Source of the DNA: an uncultured Pelagibacteraceae bacterium
GTDB lineage: Bacteria; Pseudomonadota; Alphaproteobacteria; Pelagibacterales; Pelagibacteraceae
Length of the DNA: 64,000 bases
Direction: 5' to 3'
NCBI GenBank assembly: GCA_902594865.1
Contig: CACJNV010000003.1
Coordinates: 35,668 to 99,667 of the forward strand
A model generated the notes under the pieces. It saw nothing but the letters and a program-made list of their open reading frames with translations. It did not search any database and was not told the DNA's origin. The position numbers and the translations under genes are program-made. The first letter of the stretch is position 1. Every line of letters begins with the position of its first letter. Shown piece after piece: positions 18,243 through 28,166 of this stretch.

Positions 18243-18353
18243 ATGGATAATGAAAACCATAAAAATACTTGGAATAATTTTACTAAATTTGTTTTATGGG
18301 GAACAATTGTGGTAATTGCAGTTCTAGTTTTAATGGCAATATTTCTTTTGTAA
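18243..18353 (+). CDS. Bacterial aa3-type cytochrome c oxidase subunit IV-like small membrane protein
   Basis: In-frame start MDNENHKNTWNNFTKFVLWGTIVVIAVLVLMAIFLL; the upstream part of the 18168 ORF overlaps rpmJ and is probably not translated. Confidence 0.75.
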   Translation: MDNENHKNTWNNFTKFVLWGTIVVIAVLVLMAIFLL

Positions 18354-18369
18354 TCATAAATAAATTTTT

Positions 18370-19458
18370 ATGAATTTAGCATCAATTTCAGAAAACAAAA
18401 ATGTTGAGAAGCGAATAGCTATAACTCCAGAAATTGCAAAAAAATATATTAGTTTAGGATTTAATTTAACATTATCTAATAATTATGGAGCCCACATAGG
18501 ATTTAGTGATGAAGATTATAAAAAACAAGGAGTTAATTTTTTAGATAATGAAGATGAAATAATTAAAAATTCTGAGATTGTTATTCAATTAGGATTGCCA
18601 GATGAAGAAAAATTATCATTATTTAAAGAAAATCAGAGTTTGATTGGTTCATTAAATGCTTTTTTGAATAAAGAAAAATTAGAGAATTTAAAAAATAAGA
18701 AAATAAATTGCTTTTCATTAGAGTTGCTGCCAAGAATAACAAGGGCGCAATCAATGGATATTCTATCATCACAAGCTAACCTTGCTGGATATAAAGCCGT
18801 GGTAGAGGCCTTCAAAGTTTATGAAAGAGCAATACCAATGATGATGACAGCGGCTGGTACAATTCCTGCAGCAAAAGTATTAGTGGTTGGAGCAGGGGTT
18901 GCAGGATTGCAAGCTATTGCAACAGCTAAAAGAATGGGGGCTGTTGTGTTTGCGACTGATGTCAGAATGGCTTCAAAAGAACAAGTTGAAAGTTTAGGTG
19001 GTAAATTTTTAACTGTTGAAGGATCTGAGAATTTAGAAACTGAAGGTGGCTATGCAAAAGAAGCTTCAGAGGAATTTAAAAAGAAACAAGAAGATTTACT
19101 CTCGGAAACATTAAAAAAAATAGATATCATAATTTGTACGGCTCTAATTCCAGGTAGAGAAGCTCCAAAGATAATTAAAGAAGATATGTTTAAAAATTTA
19201 CAATCAGGTTCAGTTATTTATGATTTAGCAGCTGTTCAAGGGGGAAATACTGTTTTTACTAAAGTTGATGAAATTGTTGACAAAGATGGTGTTAAAATTT
19301 TAGGAGAGGCAAATATATTAAACAAATTACCTGTATCAGCTTCTAATTTGTATGCGAAAAATGTATTTAATTTTATTTCTAATTTATATGATAAAGAAAG
19401 TAAGAAATTAAATATTAATTTAGAAGATGAAATAATAGAGAAAACACTTATTAAATAG
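18370..19458 (+). CDS. pntAA: NAD(P)+ transhydrogenase subunit alpha part 1
   Basis: 'ENKNVEKRIAITPE', 'KVLVVGAGVAGLQAIATAKRMGAVVFATDVR'; followed by the other two pnt subunits. Confidence 0.95.
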   Translation: MNLASISENKNVEKRIAITPEIAKKYISLGFNLTLSNNYGAHIGFSDEDYKKQGVNFLDNEDEIIKNSEIVIQLGLPDEEKLSLFKENQSLIGSLNAFLNKEKLENLKNKKINCFSLELLPRITRAQSMDILSSQANLAGYKAVVEAFKVYERAIPMMMTAAGTIPAAKVLVVGAGVAGLQAIATAKRMGAVVFATDVRMASKEQVESLGGKFLTVEGSENLETEGGYAKEASEEFKKKQEDLLSETLKKIDIIICTALIPGREAPKIIKEDMFKNLQSGSVIYDLAAVQGGNTVFTKVDEIVDKDGVKILGEANILNKLPVSASNLYAKNVFNFISNLYDKESKKLNINLEDEIIEKTLIK

Positions 19459-19462
19459 TATT

Positions 19463-19771
19463 ATGGAAATAGATCCTTTTATATTCAGATTAAGTATATT
19501 CATATTATCAATATTTGTTGGTTATTATGTTGTGTGGAGTGTAACACCTTCTTTACATACTCCATTGATGTCAGTTACAAATGCAATCTCTTCAGTAATT
19601 ATAGTGGGTGCGATAATTGCAGCTCTATCTGGAAGTGATGGAGTAGTTTTTTCATCATCTAGTATATATGGATTTTTAGCAATTATTTTAGCAGCAGTTA
19701 ATATTTTTGGTGGTTTTTTAGTCACTCAAAGAATGTTAGCAATGTACAAAAAAAAGAAAAAGGATAAATAA
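19463..19771 (+). CDS. pntAB: NAD(P)+ transhydrogenase subunit alpha part 2
   Basis: 'VVWSVTPSLHTPLMSVTNAISSVIIVGA'; position between pntAA and pntB. Confidence 0.95.
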   Translation: MEIDPFIFRLSIFILSIFVGYYVVWSVTPSLHTPLMSVTNAISSVIIVGAIIAALSGSDGVVFSSSSIYGFLAIILAAVNIFGGFLVTQRMLAMYKKKKKDK

Positions 19772-19774
19772 TTA

Positions 19775-21169
19775 ATGTCTGCAAATTTATCTGCAATATT
19801 ATATTTGGTATCTGGGGTATTATTTATCTTAGCTTTAAGAGGTCTATCATCTCCTGAAACTTCACGACAGGGAAATTTATTTGGAATTATTGGAATGCTA
19901 ATAGCTGTGACTGTTACATTTCTTTCAGTTGGAAATTTTTCATCAGGATTTATTTATGTTCTAATATTTTTGGTTATCGGTGGAAGTATTGGAGCATTTA
20001 TTGCATATCGTATTCCAATGACAGCAATGCCAGAATTAGTGGCTGGCTTTCATAGTTTAGTTGGTCTTGCGGCAGTATTCGTTGCAATCTCAGCATTTAT
20101 AAATCCTGCAGCCTTTAACTTAGGGACACCAGGAAATATTAAACTTGCAAGTTTAATAGAAATGGCCATAGGAGCAGCAGTTGGTGCAATTACTTTTTCT
20201 GGTTCTGTTATTGCATTTTTAAAATTACAAGGAATAATGTCTGGCGCACCTATCACTTTTAAAGGTCAGCATTTATTAAATGCACTATTATTAATACTGA
20301 TTGTAATATTAACAATTTATCTTTGTTCAACTCAATCATCTAATTTATTTTGGATATTAATTGCAGTTTCTTTTTTAATAGGATTTTTAATTATCATTCC
20401 TATTGGTGGTGCTGATATGCCCGTTGTAATTTCAATGTTGAATTCTTATTCAGGTTGGGCTGCAGCTGGAATTGGATTTACTTTAGAAAATACAGCTCTT
20501 ATTATAACAGGTGCATTAGTTGGATCATCTGGAGCTATCCTTTCTTATATTATGTGTAAGGGAATGAATAGATCATTCTTTAATGTAATATTAGGTGGTT
20601 TTGGGGCTACAGATCAAACTACTGGAGGTCAAAGTAAAGAACAAAGACCAGTAAAAAGTGGTAATGCTGATGATGCAGCTTTTTTAATGAAAAATGCATC
20701 CTCAGTTATAATTGTTCCAGGATATGGAATGGCGGTTGCACAAGCACAGCATGCTTTAAGAGAAATGGTAGATACACTTAAGAAAAATGACATTAAAGTG
20801 TCTTATGCTATACACCCAGTGGCCGGAAGGATGCCAGGACATATGAATGTTTTATTAGCAGAAGCAAATGTGCCTTATGATGAAGTGTTTGAATTAGAAG
20901 AGATAAACAATGATTTTGCTAATGCAGATGTTGCTTTTGTTATAGGTGCAAATGATGTTACCAATCCAGTTGCAAAAACAGATCCACAAAGTCCAATTTA
21001 TGGAATGCCGGTTTTAGATGTAGAAAAATGTAAGTCAGTTCTGTTTGTAAAAAGAAGCTTATCACCGGGCTATGCAGGAATAGATAATGACTTGTTCTAT
21101 AAAGAAAATACCTTAATGTTGTTTGCAGATGCAAAAAAAATGACTGAAGATATTACTAAGAATTTGTAA
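19775..21169 (+). CDS. pntB: NAD(P)+ transhydrogenase subunit beta
   Basis: 'VIIVPGYGMAVAQAQHALREM', 'YAIHPVAGRMPGHMNVLLAEANVPYDEV'. Confidence 0.96.
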   Translation: MSANLSAILYLVSGVLFILALRGLSSPETSRQGNLFGIIGMLIAVTVTFLSVGNFSSGFIYVLIFLVIGGSIGAFIAYRIPMTAMPELVAGFHSLVGLAAVFVAISAFINPAAFNLGTPGNIKLASLIEMAIGAAVGAITFSGSVIAFLKLQGIMSGAPITFKGQHLLNALLLILIVILTIYLCSTQSSNLFWILIAVSFLIGFLIIIPIGGADMPVVISMLNSYSGWAAAGIGFTLENTALIITGALVGSSGAILSYIMCKGMNRSFFNVILGGFGATDQTTGGQSKEQRPVKSGNADDAAFLMKNASSVIIVPGYGMAVAQAQHALREMVDTLKKNDIKVSYAIHPVAGRMPGHMNVLLAEANVPYDEVFELEEINNDFANADVAFVIGANDVTNPVAKTDPQSPIYGMPVLDVEKCKSVLFVKRSLSPGYAGIDNDLFYKENTLMLFADAKKMTEDITKNL

Positions 21170-21174
21170 ATCAT

Positions 21175-21873
21175 ATGAGTACAAAGATTTTTTGCGACAT
21201 TGCAGACATATCCTCAATAAAAAAATTTAATAATAAATCAATTGTAAAGGGGTTTACTACCAATCCAAGTTTAATGAGAAAAGCTGGTGCAAAAGATTAT
21301 AAATCTTATTCTAAACAAATACTTAAAATTTGTAAAAACAAGCCTATTTCTTTTGAAGTATTTGCTGATGATCAAGTTTCTATGATTGAGCAAGGCATAA
21401 AAATAAATAGTTGGGGTAAAAATGTGTATGTAAAAGTTCCAGTGGTTAATTCAAAAAATAAATTTTCAGAAAATGTAATAAAAGAGCTAAATAGTAATAA
21501 TATTAAGCTTAATATCACAGCAGTATACACAGCAAAGCAAACTGAAAAAATACTTAAGTTAATTAATAAAAAAACAAAAGTGATAATATCAATTTTTGCT
21601 GGAAGAGCAGGAGATACCGGAAAAGATCCAATCCCTGAATTTGTCAAAAGTATAAAATTAGCAAAAAATTACAAAAATGTAGAAATCTTATGGGCTAGTG
21701 TGAGAGAACCGTATAATTATTTACAAGCTAAACAATTGGGCTGCCATATAATAACTATTCCTCCAGCTGTAATTGAGAAAATAGAAAAATTTGGAAAATC
21801 ATTCAATCAGTTAACTATAGAAACAGTTAAGGCTTTCCTTGTTGACAGCAGAAAATCTAATTTTAAAATATAA
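21175..21873 (+). CDS. Transaldolase / fructose-6-phosphate aldolase family
   Basis: 'VKGFTTNPSLMRKAG', 'NVYVKVPVVN', 'ISIFAGRAGDTGKDP', 'ILWASVREPYN'. Confidence 0.9.
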   Translation: MSTKIFCDIADISSIKKFNNKSIVKGFTTNPSLMRKAGAKDYKSYSKQILKICKNKPISFEVFADDQVSMIEQGIKINSWGKNVYVKVPVVNSKNKFSENVIKELNSNNIKLNITAVYTAKQTEKILKLINKKTKVIISIFAGRAGDTGKDPIPEFVKSIKLAKNYKNVEILWASVREPYNYLQAKQLGCHIITIPPAVIEKIEKFGKSFNQLTIETVKAFLVDSRKSNFKI

Positions 21874-21879
21874 TTAAAT

Positions 21880-21956
<77 letters not shown>

Positions 21957-21961
21957 GTATT

Positions 21962-22168
21962 TTAAATTCTATTTTTGAGTTTATTTAATTTCTTAACTCT
22001 TTTTATATTTTCTTGAAGAATTCTCTTTTTCTTTTCTGATGGTTTTTCGTAAGTATTCTTTAATTTAATAACTTTAAAGAATCCATCTCTTTGAAGTTTT
22101 CTTTTTAAAACCCTCAAAGCTTGTTCAACATTATTATCTTTAACTTCTATTTTAATAACTACCTCCAA
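21962..22168 (-). CDS. rpsU: 30S ribosomal protein S21
   Basis: 'VEQALRVLKRKLQRDGFFKVIKLKNTYEKPSEKKKR'. Confidence 0.92.
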   Translation of the reverse strand: MEVVIKIEVKDNNVEQALRVLKRKLQRDGFFKVIKLKNTYEKPSEKKKRILQENIKRVKKLNKLKNRI

Positions 22169-22219
22169 AAAAGCGGTTAAATAACACTTTTATAAATTTA
22201 TGTCTATTAATTTTATTCA

Positions 22220-22801
22220 TTATACAGATGCCTGGGTTGATTTATTTCGTTTTTCTTTTTCTTTTTTTTCTCTTTTTATCCTTCTTTCAGCTTTTTCAAT
22301 TGCCTCAACTAAATCTTTTTGAGTGAATAAATTTAAAGCAACAGGATCTTTTGGGTTTAAATTATTATAATTCCAATAACTTTTATTTCTAATTGATGTT
22401 ACAGAATTTTTAGTAATACCAACTAACTTGGCTATTTGAGAATCTTTTAATATATTGTGTTGTTTAATTAACCACAAAGCAGAGTCGGGTTTATCTTGCC
22501 TTTTTGATAAAGGAATATATTTCTTTATTTTTTTTTCGTTATTTGAAATTTCAATATCACTGCTTTTAATATTTAATGGTCTATTTTCGTCTTTTGAAGA
22601 TAGTTCAATTTCCTCTCTTGAAAGTTGACCAGATATAATTGGATTATATGCTTTAATACCCTTTGCCACTTCACCATCTGCAATACCTTGTATTTCAACT
22701 TCATGTAATTTACAAAAATCTGCGATTTGTTTGAAAGTTAATGTAGTATTTTCTACTAACCATACGGCAGTTGCCATTGGCATTAAGGGTGCGTTTGACA
22801 T
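22220..22801 (-). CDS. DUF1013 / TrcR-like cell cycle transcriptional regulator
   Basis: 'PLMPMATAVWLVENTTLTFKQIADFCKLHEVEIQGIADGEVAKGIKAYNPI'. Confidence 0.9.
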   Translation of the reverse strand: MSNAPLMPMATAVWLVENTTLTFKQIADFCKLHEVEIQGIADGEVAKGIKAYNPIISGQLSREEIELSSKDENRPLNIKSSDIEISNNEKKIKKYIPLSKRQDKPDSALWLIKQHNILKDSQIAKLVGITKNSVTSIRNKSYWNYNNLNPKDPVALNLFTQKDLVEAIEKAERRIKREKKEKEKRNKSTQASV

Positions 22802-23032
22802 TTAGCTACTTTTTTCTGATTTAAAATTTTGGAATTTTTTATTAAATTTACTTATTCTACCTTTATCCATTAATTTTTGTTTTCCACCAGTCCAGGCTGC
22901 ATGAGATTTAGGGTCTATTTCTAATTTTAATATGTCCCCCTCAGCACCCCAAGTTGATTTAGTTTCAAATTGAGTACCATCAGTCATTTCAACCTTAATA
23001 GTGTGGTAGTTTGGGTGTATGTCTTTTTTCAT
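22802..23032 (-). CDS. rpmE: 50S ribosomal protein L31 (zinc-free form)
   Basis: '[29 protein letters not shown]...[11 protein letters not shown]'; no cysteine. Confidence 0.95.
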   Translation of the reverse strand: MKKDIHPNYHTIKVEMTDGTQFETKSTWGAEGDILKLEIDPKSHAAWTGGKQKLMDKGRISKFNKKFQNFKSEKSS

Positions 23033-23067
23033 ATCGAGACTTATAGCAAAAGAAACTTAGAACACAA

Positions 23068-23808
23068 TTAAAAGTTCTTTAAATTTTCAAGCATTTTATC
23101 ATTAATTGCCCCGCTTGATGCTCGAATATCTATATTATTATGATCGAATTTATCTAAATCATTAACTATTCCACCTGCTTCCTCTACTAACAAGACTCCT
23201 GCTGCAACGTCCCAGATATTAATTTTATTATGAAAAAAACCATCTAATCTACCTGAAGCTACATAAGCCAAGTCTAAAGCTGCACATCCGCTATATCTCA
23301 TATTCAAATTGCTGAATTTGACTCCTTCGTGATTACTAGAAAATAAACATTCATCTATTAAGTTTTTATTTGATACTCGTAATCTTTGATTATTTAGATA
23401 AGCTCCTTTATTTTTTTCTGCATAAAACATTTCATCTTTAATAGGATCATAAATTAAACCACTAATTATCTCTTTTTTAGATTTAAGAGCTAAACAAATT
23501 GCAAAATGCGGAATGCCATGTAAAAAATTTGTTGTACCATCTATTGGGTCAATAATCCAAATATTATCTTTATCTTTGTTTTTAATTGAACCAACCTCTT
23601 CTGATAAAAAAGAATAATTTTTTTTTGTTTTGGAAAGTTCTTCAATTAGAATTTTTTCTACATGTTTGTCAGTTTTTGTAACAAAATCTCGAGGTCCTTT
23701 TTTAGATACTTGTAGTTTCTCAACTTCTCCAAAATCTCTTATCACAGACTTTGAGGCTTTTTCAGCTGCTTTAATCATAATATTTAAATTTGAAGATATA
23801 GAGATCAT
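23068..23808 (-). CDS. suhB: Inositol monophosphatase family protein
   Basis: 'FLSEEVG', 'WIIDPIDGTTNFLHGIPHFAICLAL', 'NIWDVAAGVLLVEEAGG'. Confidence 0.92.
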   Translation of the reverse strand: MISISSNLNIMIKAAEKASKSVIRDFGEVEKLQVSKKGPRDFVTKTDKHVEKILIEELSKTKKNYSFLSEEVGSIKNKDKDNIWIIDPIDGTTNFLHGIPHFAICLALKSKKEIISGLIYDPIKDEMFYAEKNKGAYLNNQRLRVSNKNLIDECLFSSNHEGVKFSNLNMRYSGCAALDLAYVASGRLDGFFHNKINIWDVAAGVLLVEEAGGIVNDLDKFDHNNIDIRASSGAINDKMLENLKNF

Positions 23809-23809
23809 T

Positions 23810-24370
23810 TTAGATTTTTTTAATGTATTCTAAATTTCTGGTATCAACTACAATTTCATCACCTGCTTCAATGAACGGAGGAACTTGAATATTTAAACCA
23901 TTATCAAGAGTTGCTGGTTTATAAGATGATGACACAGTTTGTCCTTTAAGAGCTGCATCAGTAGTTTCAATTTTACACTGAACTTGGTTAGGTAATTCAA
24001 TTGATAGGGGGTTTTCATTATAAAAACTTACAGAAACTTGTAGGTTTTCAGTCAAAAGTTTACCTTTATCACCTACAGTTTCTTTTTTTATTTCTATTTG
24101 TTCAAATGTTTTTGGATCCATAAAAAAATAATTAGTTTCATCACTATAAAGATAATTGAAAGTCGTTTCCTCCAATGATGCTTTTTCTACTGTTTCACTT
24201 GATCGAAACCTTTCATTTAACTTTGTATTTTTGTTTAAGCTTTTCATTTCAACCTGGGCAAATGCACCACCTTTTCCTGGTTTTACATGTTGGGTTTTTA
24301 AAACTTGCCATAAGTCATTTTTATATTCTAAGAGCATTCCAACTCTTATTTCTCCAGCATTAATTTTCAT
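23810..24370 (-). CDS. efp: Elongation factor P
   Basis: 'QVLKTQHVKPGKGGAFAQVEMKSL', 'NQVQCKIETTDAALKGQTVSSSYKPATLDNG'. Confidence 0.96.
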   Translation of the reverse strand: MKINAGEIRVGMLLEYKNDLWQVLKTQHVKPGKGGAFAQVEMKSLNKNTKLNERFRSSETVEKASLEETTFNYLYSDETNYFFMDPKTFEQIEIKKETVGDKGKLLTENLQVSVSFYNENPLSIELPNQVQCKIETTDAALKGQTVSSSYKPATLDNGLNIQVPPFIEAGDEIVVDTRNLEYIKKI

Positions 24371-24981
24371 TTTAATCTTTCTACAGCTTGTAACGGTTTA
24401 TATTTATTATTTTTCCAAATGTAGCCTGAGATAGCTAAAAAATTCGCATTATTCAATAATAGATTTTTATAATTAACAGCATTAATTCCACCAATAGCTA
24501 CTGTTGGTATTTTTGTGAGTTTTTTAACTTTATTTAAAATCTTTACAGAAGCTACATACTTAGTTTTTTTAGTTTTAGATTGATTAAAAGCACCAAAGGC
24601 AATGTAATCAGCTTTAGCTTTAATTGCTTTTTTCGCCAAAATCATAGAATTATGACAAGTAATTCCTATAATTTTTTTACCAAGTATTTTTTTTGCAGCT
24701 TTAATATTCATATCTTTTTGACCTAGATGACAACCATCAGCATCTAGTTTTAAAGCAAGTAAAGGGTCATCATTAATTATAAATTTTACGTTATTTTTTT
24801 TACAAATATTTTTAATTTTTTTTCCAATTATTATTTTCTTATTCTGAGAGTAACTTTTAAGTCTGAGCTGAAAAAAACTTACTTTTCCAGTTTTTAAAAC
24901 CAACTTTAGATTGCTAAAGAAAGAATTAGGTATTTTGTTAGGCGAAATAAGATAAATAAATTTATTTTTATTTATTTTCAA
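24367..24981 (-). CDS. thiE: Thiamine phosphate synthase
   Basis: 'FFQLRLKS', 'FIINDDPLLALKLDADGCHLGQKDM', 'DYIAFGAFNQSKTK', 'IPTVAIGGI'. Confidence 0.88.
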   Translation of the reverse strand: MKINKNKFIYLISPNKIPNSFFSNLKLVLKTGKVSFFQLRLKSYSQNKKIIIGKKIKNICKKNNVKFIINDDPLLALKLDADGCHLGQKDMNIKAAKKILGKKIIGITCHNSMILAKKAIKAKADYIAFGAFNQSKTKKTKYVASVKILNKVKKLTKIPTVAIGGINAVNYKNLLLNNANFLAISGYIWKNNKYKPLQAVERLK

Positions 24982-25978
24982 GTTCGCTCGACCATTTTCC
25001 TTGAGCAGCTAAGGTACACATTTTAGCTCTATGATTAAAAGTATTTTGAGTTGCCTCTACATTTTTAATATCTTTAGACCAAACTTTCAAAGCACTTTGT
25101 TGAAGAGCTCTTCCATATGAATAGGTCATTATAAAATTAGTGTTGTTATTTTTATTTATTAAATTTAAATTTTCTGTAGCCTCAATTTCAGATTGCCCTC
25201 CAGATAAAAAAGCTATCCCTGGAACTTCATTGGGTACAGAATTTTTAAGACATTCCAATGTTTTGATAGAAACTTCTTCATTAGAAATTTTATTTTCTGA
25301 TAGATTGCCAGGCAAAATCATATTTGGTTTTAATATTATTCCTGAGAGATCAACTTTGTGTAAAATTAGTTCCTCAAAACACTTTTTAATTACCTCTGAT
25401 GTTTTGATTAAACAAATTTCTGCAGAGTGGTTTCCATCCATCAATACCTCAGGTTCTACTATTGGAACCATTCCACTTTCTTGAACTAGTGCAGAGTACC
25501 TAGCAAGTGCATGAGCATTACTACTGATTGCAAGTTTGCTTGGATATTTTTCACCAATAGAATAGACGCCTCTCCATTTTGTAAATCTTGCTCCAATATC
25601 ATAATATTTTTTTAATCGATCTCTAAGTCCATCTAATCCCTCTGTAATTTTTTCTTTAGGGGAATGTGCTAAATCTTTCGCACCAGTATCAACCTTAATT
25701 CCAGGAACTGCACCAAAACTAGATATTAAATCTGGTATTGATTTTCCTGTGCTTGAAATTTGATTTATGGTTTCATCGTAAAGAATAACACCACCAATAC
25801 AATCTTTCATTCCATCTGATGAAAAAAGAATTTCTCTGAAGGCAAGTCTATTTTCTGGTATTGATTTGACATTTACTGCTTCAAGTCTTTTAGTCATAGT
25901 TCCATTGCTTTCATCAGCTGCAAGAATGCCTTTGCCATTGGAAATTATTTTAAGTGCAATTTTATTTAATTCAGACAT
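24968..25978 (-). CDS. fba: Class I fructose-bisphosphate aldolase
   Basis: 'GKGILAADESNGTMTKRLE', 'FTKWRGVY', 'PIVEPEVLMDGNHS', 'GIILKPNMILPG', 'IAFLSGGQSE'. Confidence 0.95.
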   Translation of the reverse strand: MSELNKIALKIISNGKGILAADESNGTMTKRLEAVNVKSIPENRLAFREILFSSDGMKDCIGGVILYDETINQISSTGKSIPDLISSFGAVPGIKVDTGAKDLAHSPKEKITEGLDGLRDRLKKYYDIGARFTKWRGVYSIGEKYPSKLAISSNAHALARYSALVQESGMVPIVEPEVLMDGNHSAEICLIKTSEVIKKCFEELILHKVDLSGIILKPNMILPGNLSENKISNEEVSIKTLECLKNSVPNEVPGIAFLSGGQSEIEATENLNLINKNNNTNFIMTYSYGRALQQSALKVWSKDIKNVEATQNTFNHRAKMCTLAAQGKWSSELENK

Positions 25979-25979
25979 T

Positions 25980-27158
25980 TTAATTTAATGCGGTTATACC
26001 AGGAAGGCTTTTACCTTCAAGATATTCTAAAAAAGCTCCACCTGCAGTTGAAACAAAATTAAATTCATTAACTGCCTTTAAATTATTTAATAAAGAAACT
26101 GTATCTCCACCACCAGCAACTGAAAAAATTTTGTTTGCTTTATTATTTTCAATTATTTTTTTTGCTATTTGAATACTTCCATTAGCAAAATTTGAATTTT
26201 CAAAATATCCTGCGGGTCCATTCCAAAGTATAGTTTTACTGTTATCAATAATTTTTGTTATCTTATCTATAGTTTTTGGACCAATATCTAATATCATTTC
26301 ATCAAATAATATTTCGTTCAAATCTTTCTTTTGAGGAGATCCATTTAAATTATTAGATACAATCACATCTTCTGGGTAAATTATTTTACATTTTTCTCTT
26401 TTTGAAAGAGAGATAATTTCTTCGACTATTTTATGACAATTTTTTTCTTTAATAGATTTTCCAATACTATTTCCGAAATATTCTATAAAATTATTAGCCA
26501 TACCCCCAACAATTATAATATTATCAAATTTAAGAATTAAATTTTTAATAACATTAATCTTAGTTGAAATTTTAGACCCTCCAATAATACAAGTAATTGG
26601 TCTGGAAATTTCGGAAGTTATTTTATTGAGTGCATTTACTTCTAAGTCTAACTGTAATCCAGAAAACGAAGGTAAGAATTTAGGAATCTCACAAATAGAA
26701 GTATGCGCTCTATGTGAGCAAGAAAAAGCATCATTGACATACATATCTCCAAGATTTGATAGGAGTTCAGCAAACTTATTGTCATTTTGTTCTTCTTCTG
26801 AATAAAATCTAATATTTTCTAAAATAAAAATATCTTCATTGTGGTTATTGAAAAAATTTTTATTTTTTATTTCTTTAATATTTTCATCAATAAGTCTTAT
26901 TTTTTTTCCCAATTTATTTTGCAATTCTTCACAAATTGGTTTTAGGGAGAGCTCCTTAACCACTTTTCCTTTTGGTCTTCCAACATGAGATAAAATTATA
27001 ATTTTAGCTTTTTCTTTAATCAAAAAATTTAATGTAGGAAGAATTTTATCGATTCTTGTTGTGTCTGTTATCTTGTTTCTTTCCAAAGGAACATTCAAAT
27101 CTAGTCTTAATAATATTTTTTTATTTTTTAGATTTTTTTCGTTTATAATGCTTCTCAT
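25980..27158 (-). CDS. pgk: Phosphoglycerate kinase
   Basis: 'LLRLDLNVPLE', 'ILSHVGRPKG', 'ILENIRFYSEEE', 'DAFSCSHRAHTS', 'VAGGGDTVSLL', 'STAGGAFLEYLEGKSLPGI'. Confidence 0.97.
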   Translation of the reverse strand: MRSIINEKNLKNKKILLRLDLNVPLERNKITDTTRIDKILPTLNFLIKEKAKIIILSHVGRPKGKVVKELSLKPICEELQNKLGKKIRLIDENIKEIKNKNFFNNHNEDIFILENIRFYSEEEQNDNKFAELLSNLGDMYVNDAFSCSHRAHTSICEIPKFLPSFSGLQLDLEVNALNKITSEISRPITCIIGGSKISTKINVIKNLILKFDNIIIVGGMANNFIEYFGNSIGKSIKEKNCHKIVEEIISLSKREKCKIIYPEDVIVSNNLNGSPQKKDLNEILFDEMILDIGPKTIDKITKIIDNSKTILWNGPAGYFENSNFANGSIQIAKKIIENNKANKIFSVAGGGDTVSLLNNLKAVNEFNFVSTAGGAFLEYLEGKSLPGITALN

Positions 27159-28165
27159 TAAGAGATTTTATGCAAAGTTTCAGCGATATCACACATTCTA
27201 TTAGAAAAGCCCCACTCATTATCATACCAGGCTGATATTTTACCCATATTACTTCCAACTACATTTGTTAAAGAAGCATCTACTATTGCAGAGGCAGGAT
27301 GATGATTAAAATCTATAGATACTAATCTTTCATGAGTAACTTCTAAGATGTTTTTTAATTTATTTTTTGATGATTGTTCAAAGGCATCATTAATTTTTTT
27401 TATGTTAATATCTTTTTTTGTACAAAAAACTAATTCAACAAGAGAAACATTAGGAGTGGGCACCCTCATCGCAACACCTTCTAGTTTCCCTTTTAAGTTT
27501 GGTATTATTTCTCCTATTGCTTTCGAAGCTCCTGTTGAGGTAGGAACGATTGATTGACTTGCAGATCTCGCTCTTCGGGGATCTTTGTGAGAGTTATCTA
27601 AAATTCTCTGATCGCTAGTAAATGCATGAATTGTAGTCATAAAACCTTTTTCAATTTCAAACTTTTGATCAAGAACACTAATTACTGGTGCTAGACAATT
27701 GGTTGTGCATGAAGCTGCAGATATTATTTTATCCTCTTTAGTAATTATATTTTCATTAACACCAAATACTATTGTTTTATCAGCATTTTTACATGGAGCA
27801 GAAACGATCACTTTTTTTGCACCATTTTCTATATGAGCAAGAAGTTTTTCTTTTGAATTAAATTTTCCAGTGCATTCGAAAACACAATCAACATCATGTT
27901 TTTTCCAATTTATGTCTTCAATTTTTGTTTCTTGAGAAAATGTAATTTTATTTTTATTAATTATTAAATGATTTGGATCATATTCTAAATCAGCATTTAA
28001 TTTTCCATGTATAGAATCATATTTGATTAATTTAGATGTAGTTTCTGAATTTGACCTGTTGTTTATATGATTAATTTTTAAATTTTTATTTTTACTTTCG
28101 ACAATCGATCTAACAACCATACGACCAATCCGTCCCATTCCATTAATTCCAATTTTAATTGTCAT
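27158..28165 (-). CDS. gap: Glyceraldehyde-3-phosphate dehydrogenase, type I
   Basis: 'KIGINGMGRIGRMVVR', 'SAASCTTNCLAPVISVLD', 'SAWYDNEWGFSNRM'. Confidence 0.97.
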   Translation of the reverse strand: MTIKIGINGMGRIGRMVVRSIVESKNKNLKINHINNRSNSETTSKLIKYDSIHGKLNADLEYDPNHLIINKNKITFSQETKIEDINWKKHDVDCVFECTGKFNSKEKLLAHIENGAKKVIVSAPCKNADKTIVFGVNENIITKEDKIISAASCTTNCLAPVISVLDQKFEIEKGFMTTIHAFTSDQRILDNSHKDPRRARSASQSIVPTSTGASKAIGEIIPNLKGKLEGVAMRVPTPNVSLVELVFCTKKDINIKKINDAFEQSSKNKLKNILEVTHERLVSIDFNHHPASAIVDASLTNVVGSNMGKISAWYDNEWGFSNRMCDIAETLHKIS

Positions 28166-28166
28166 T

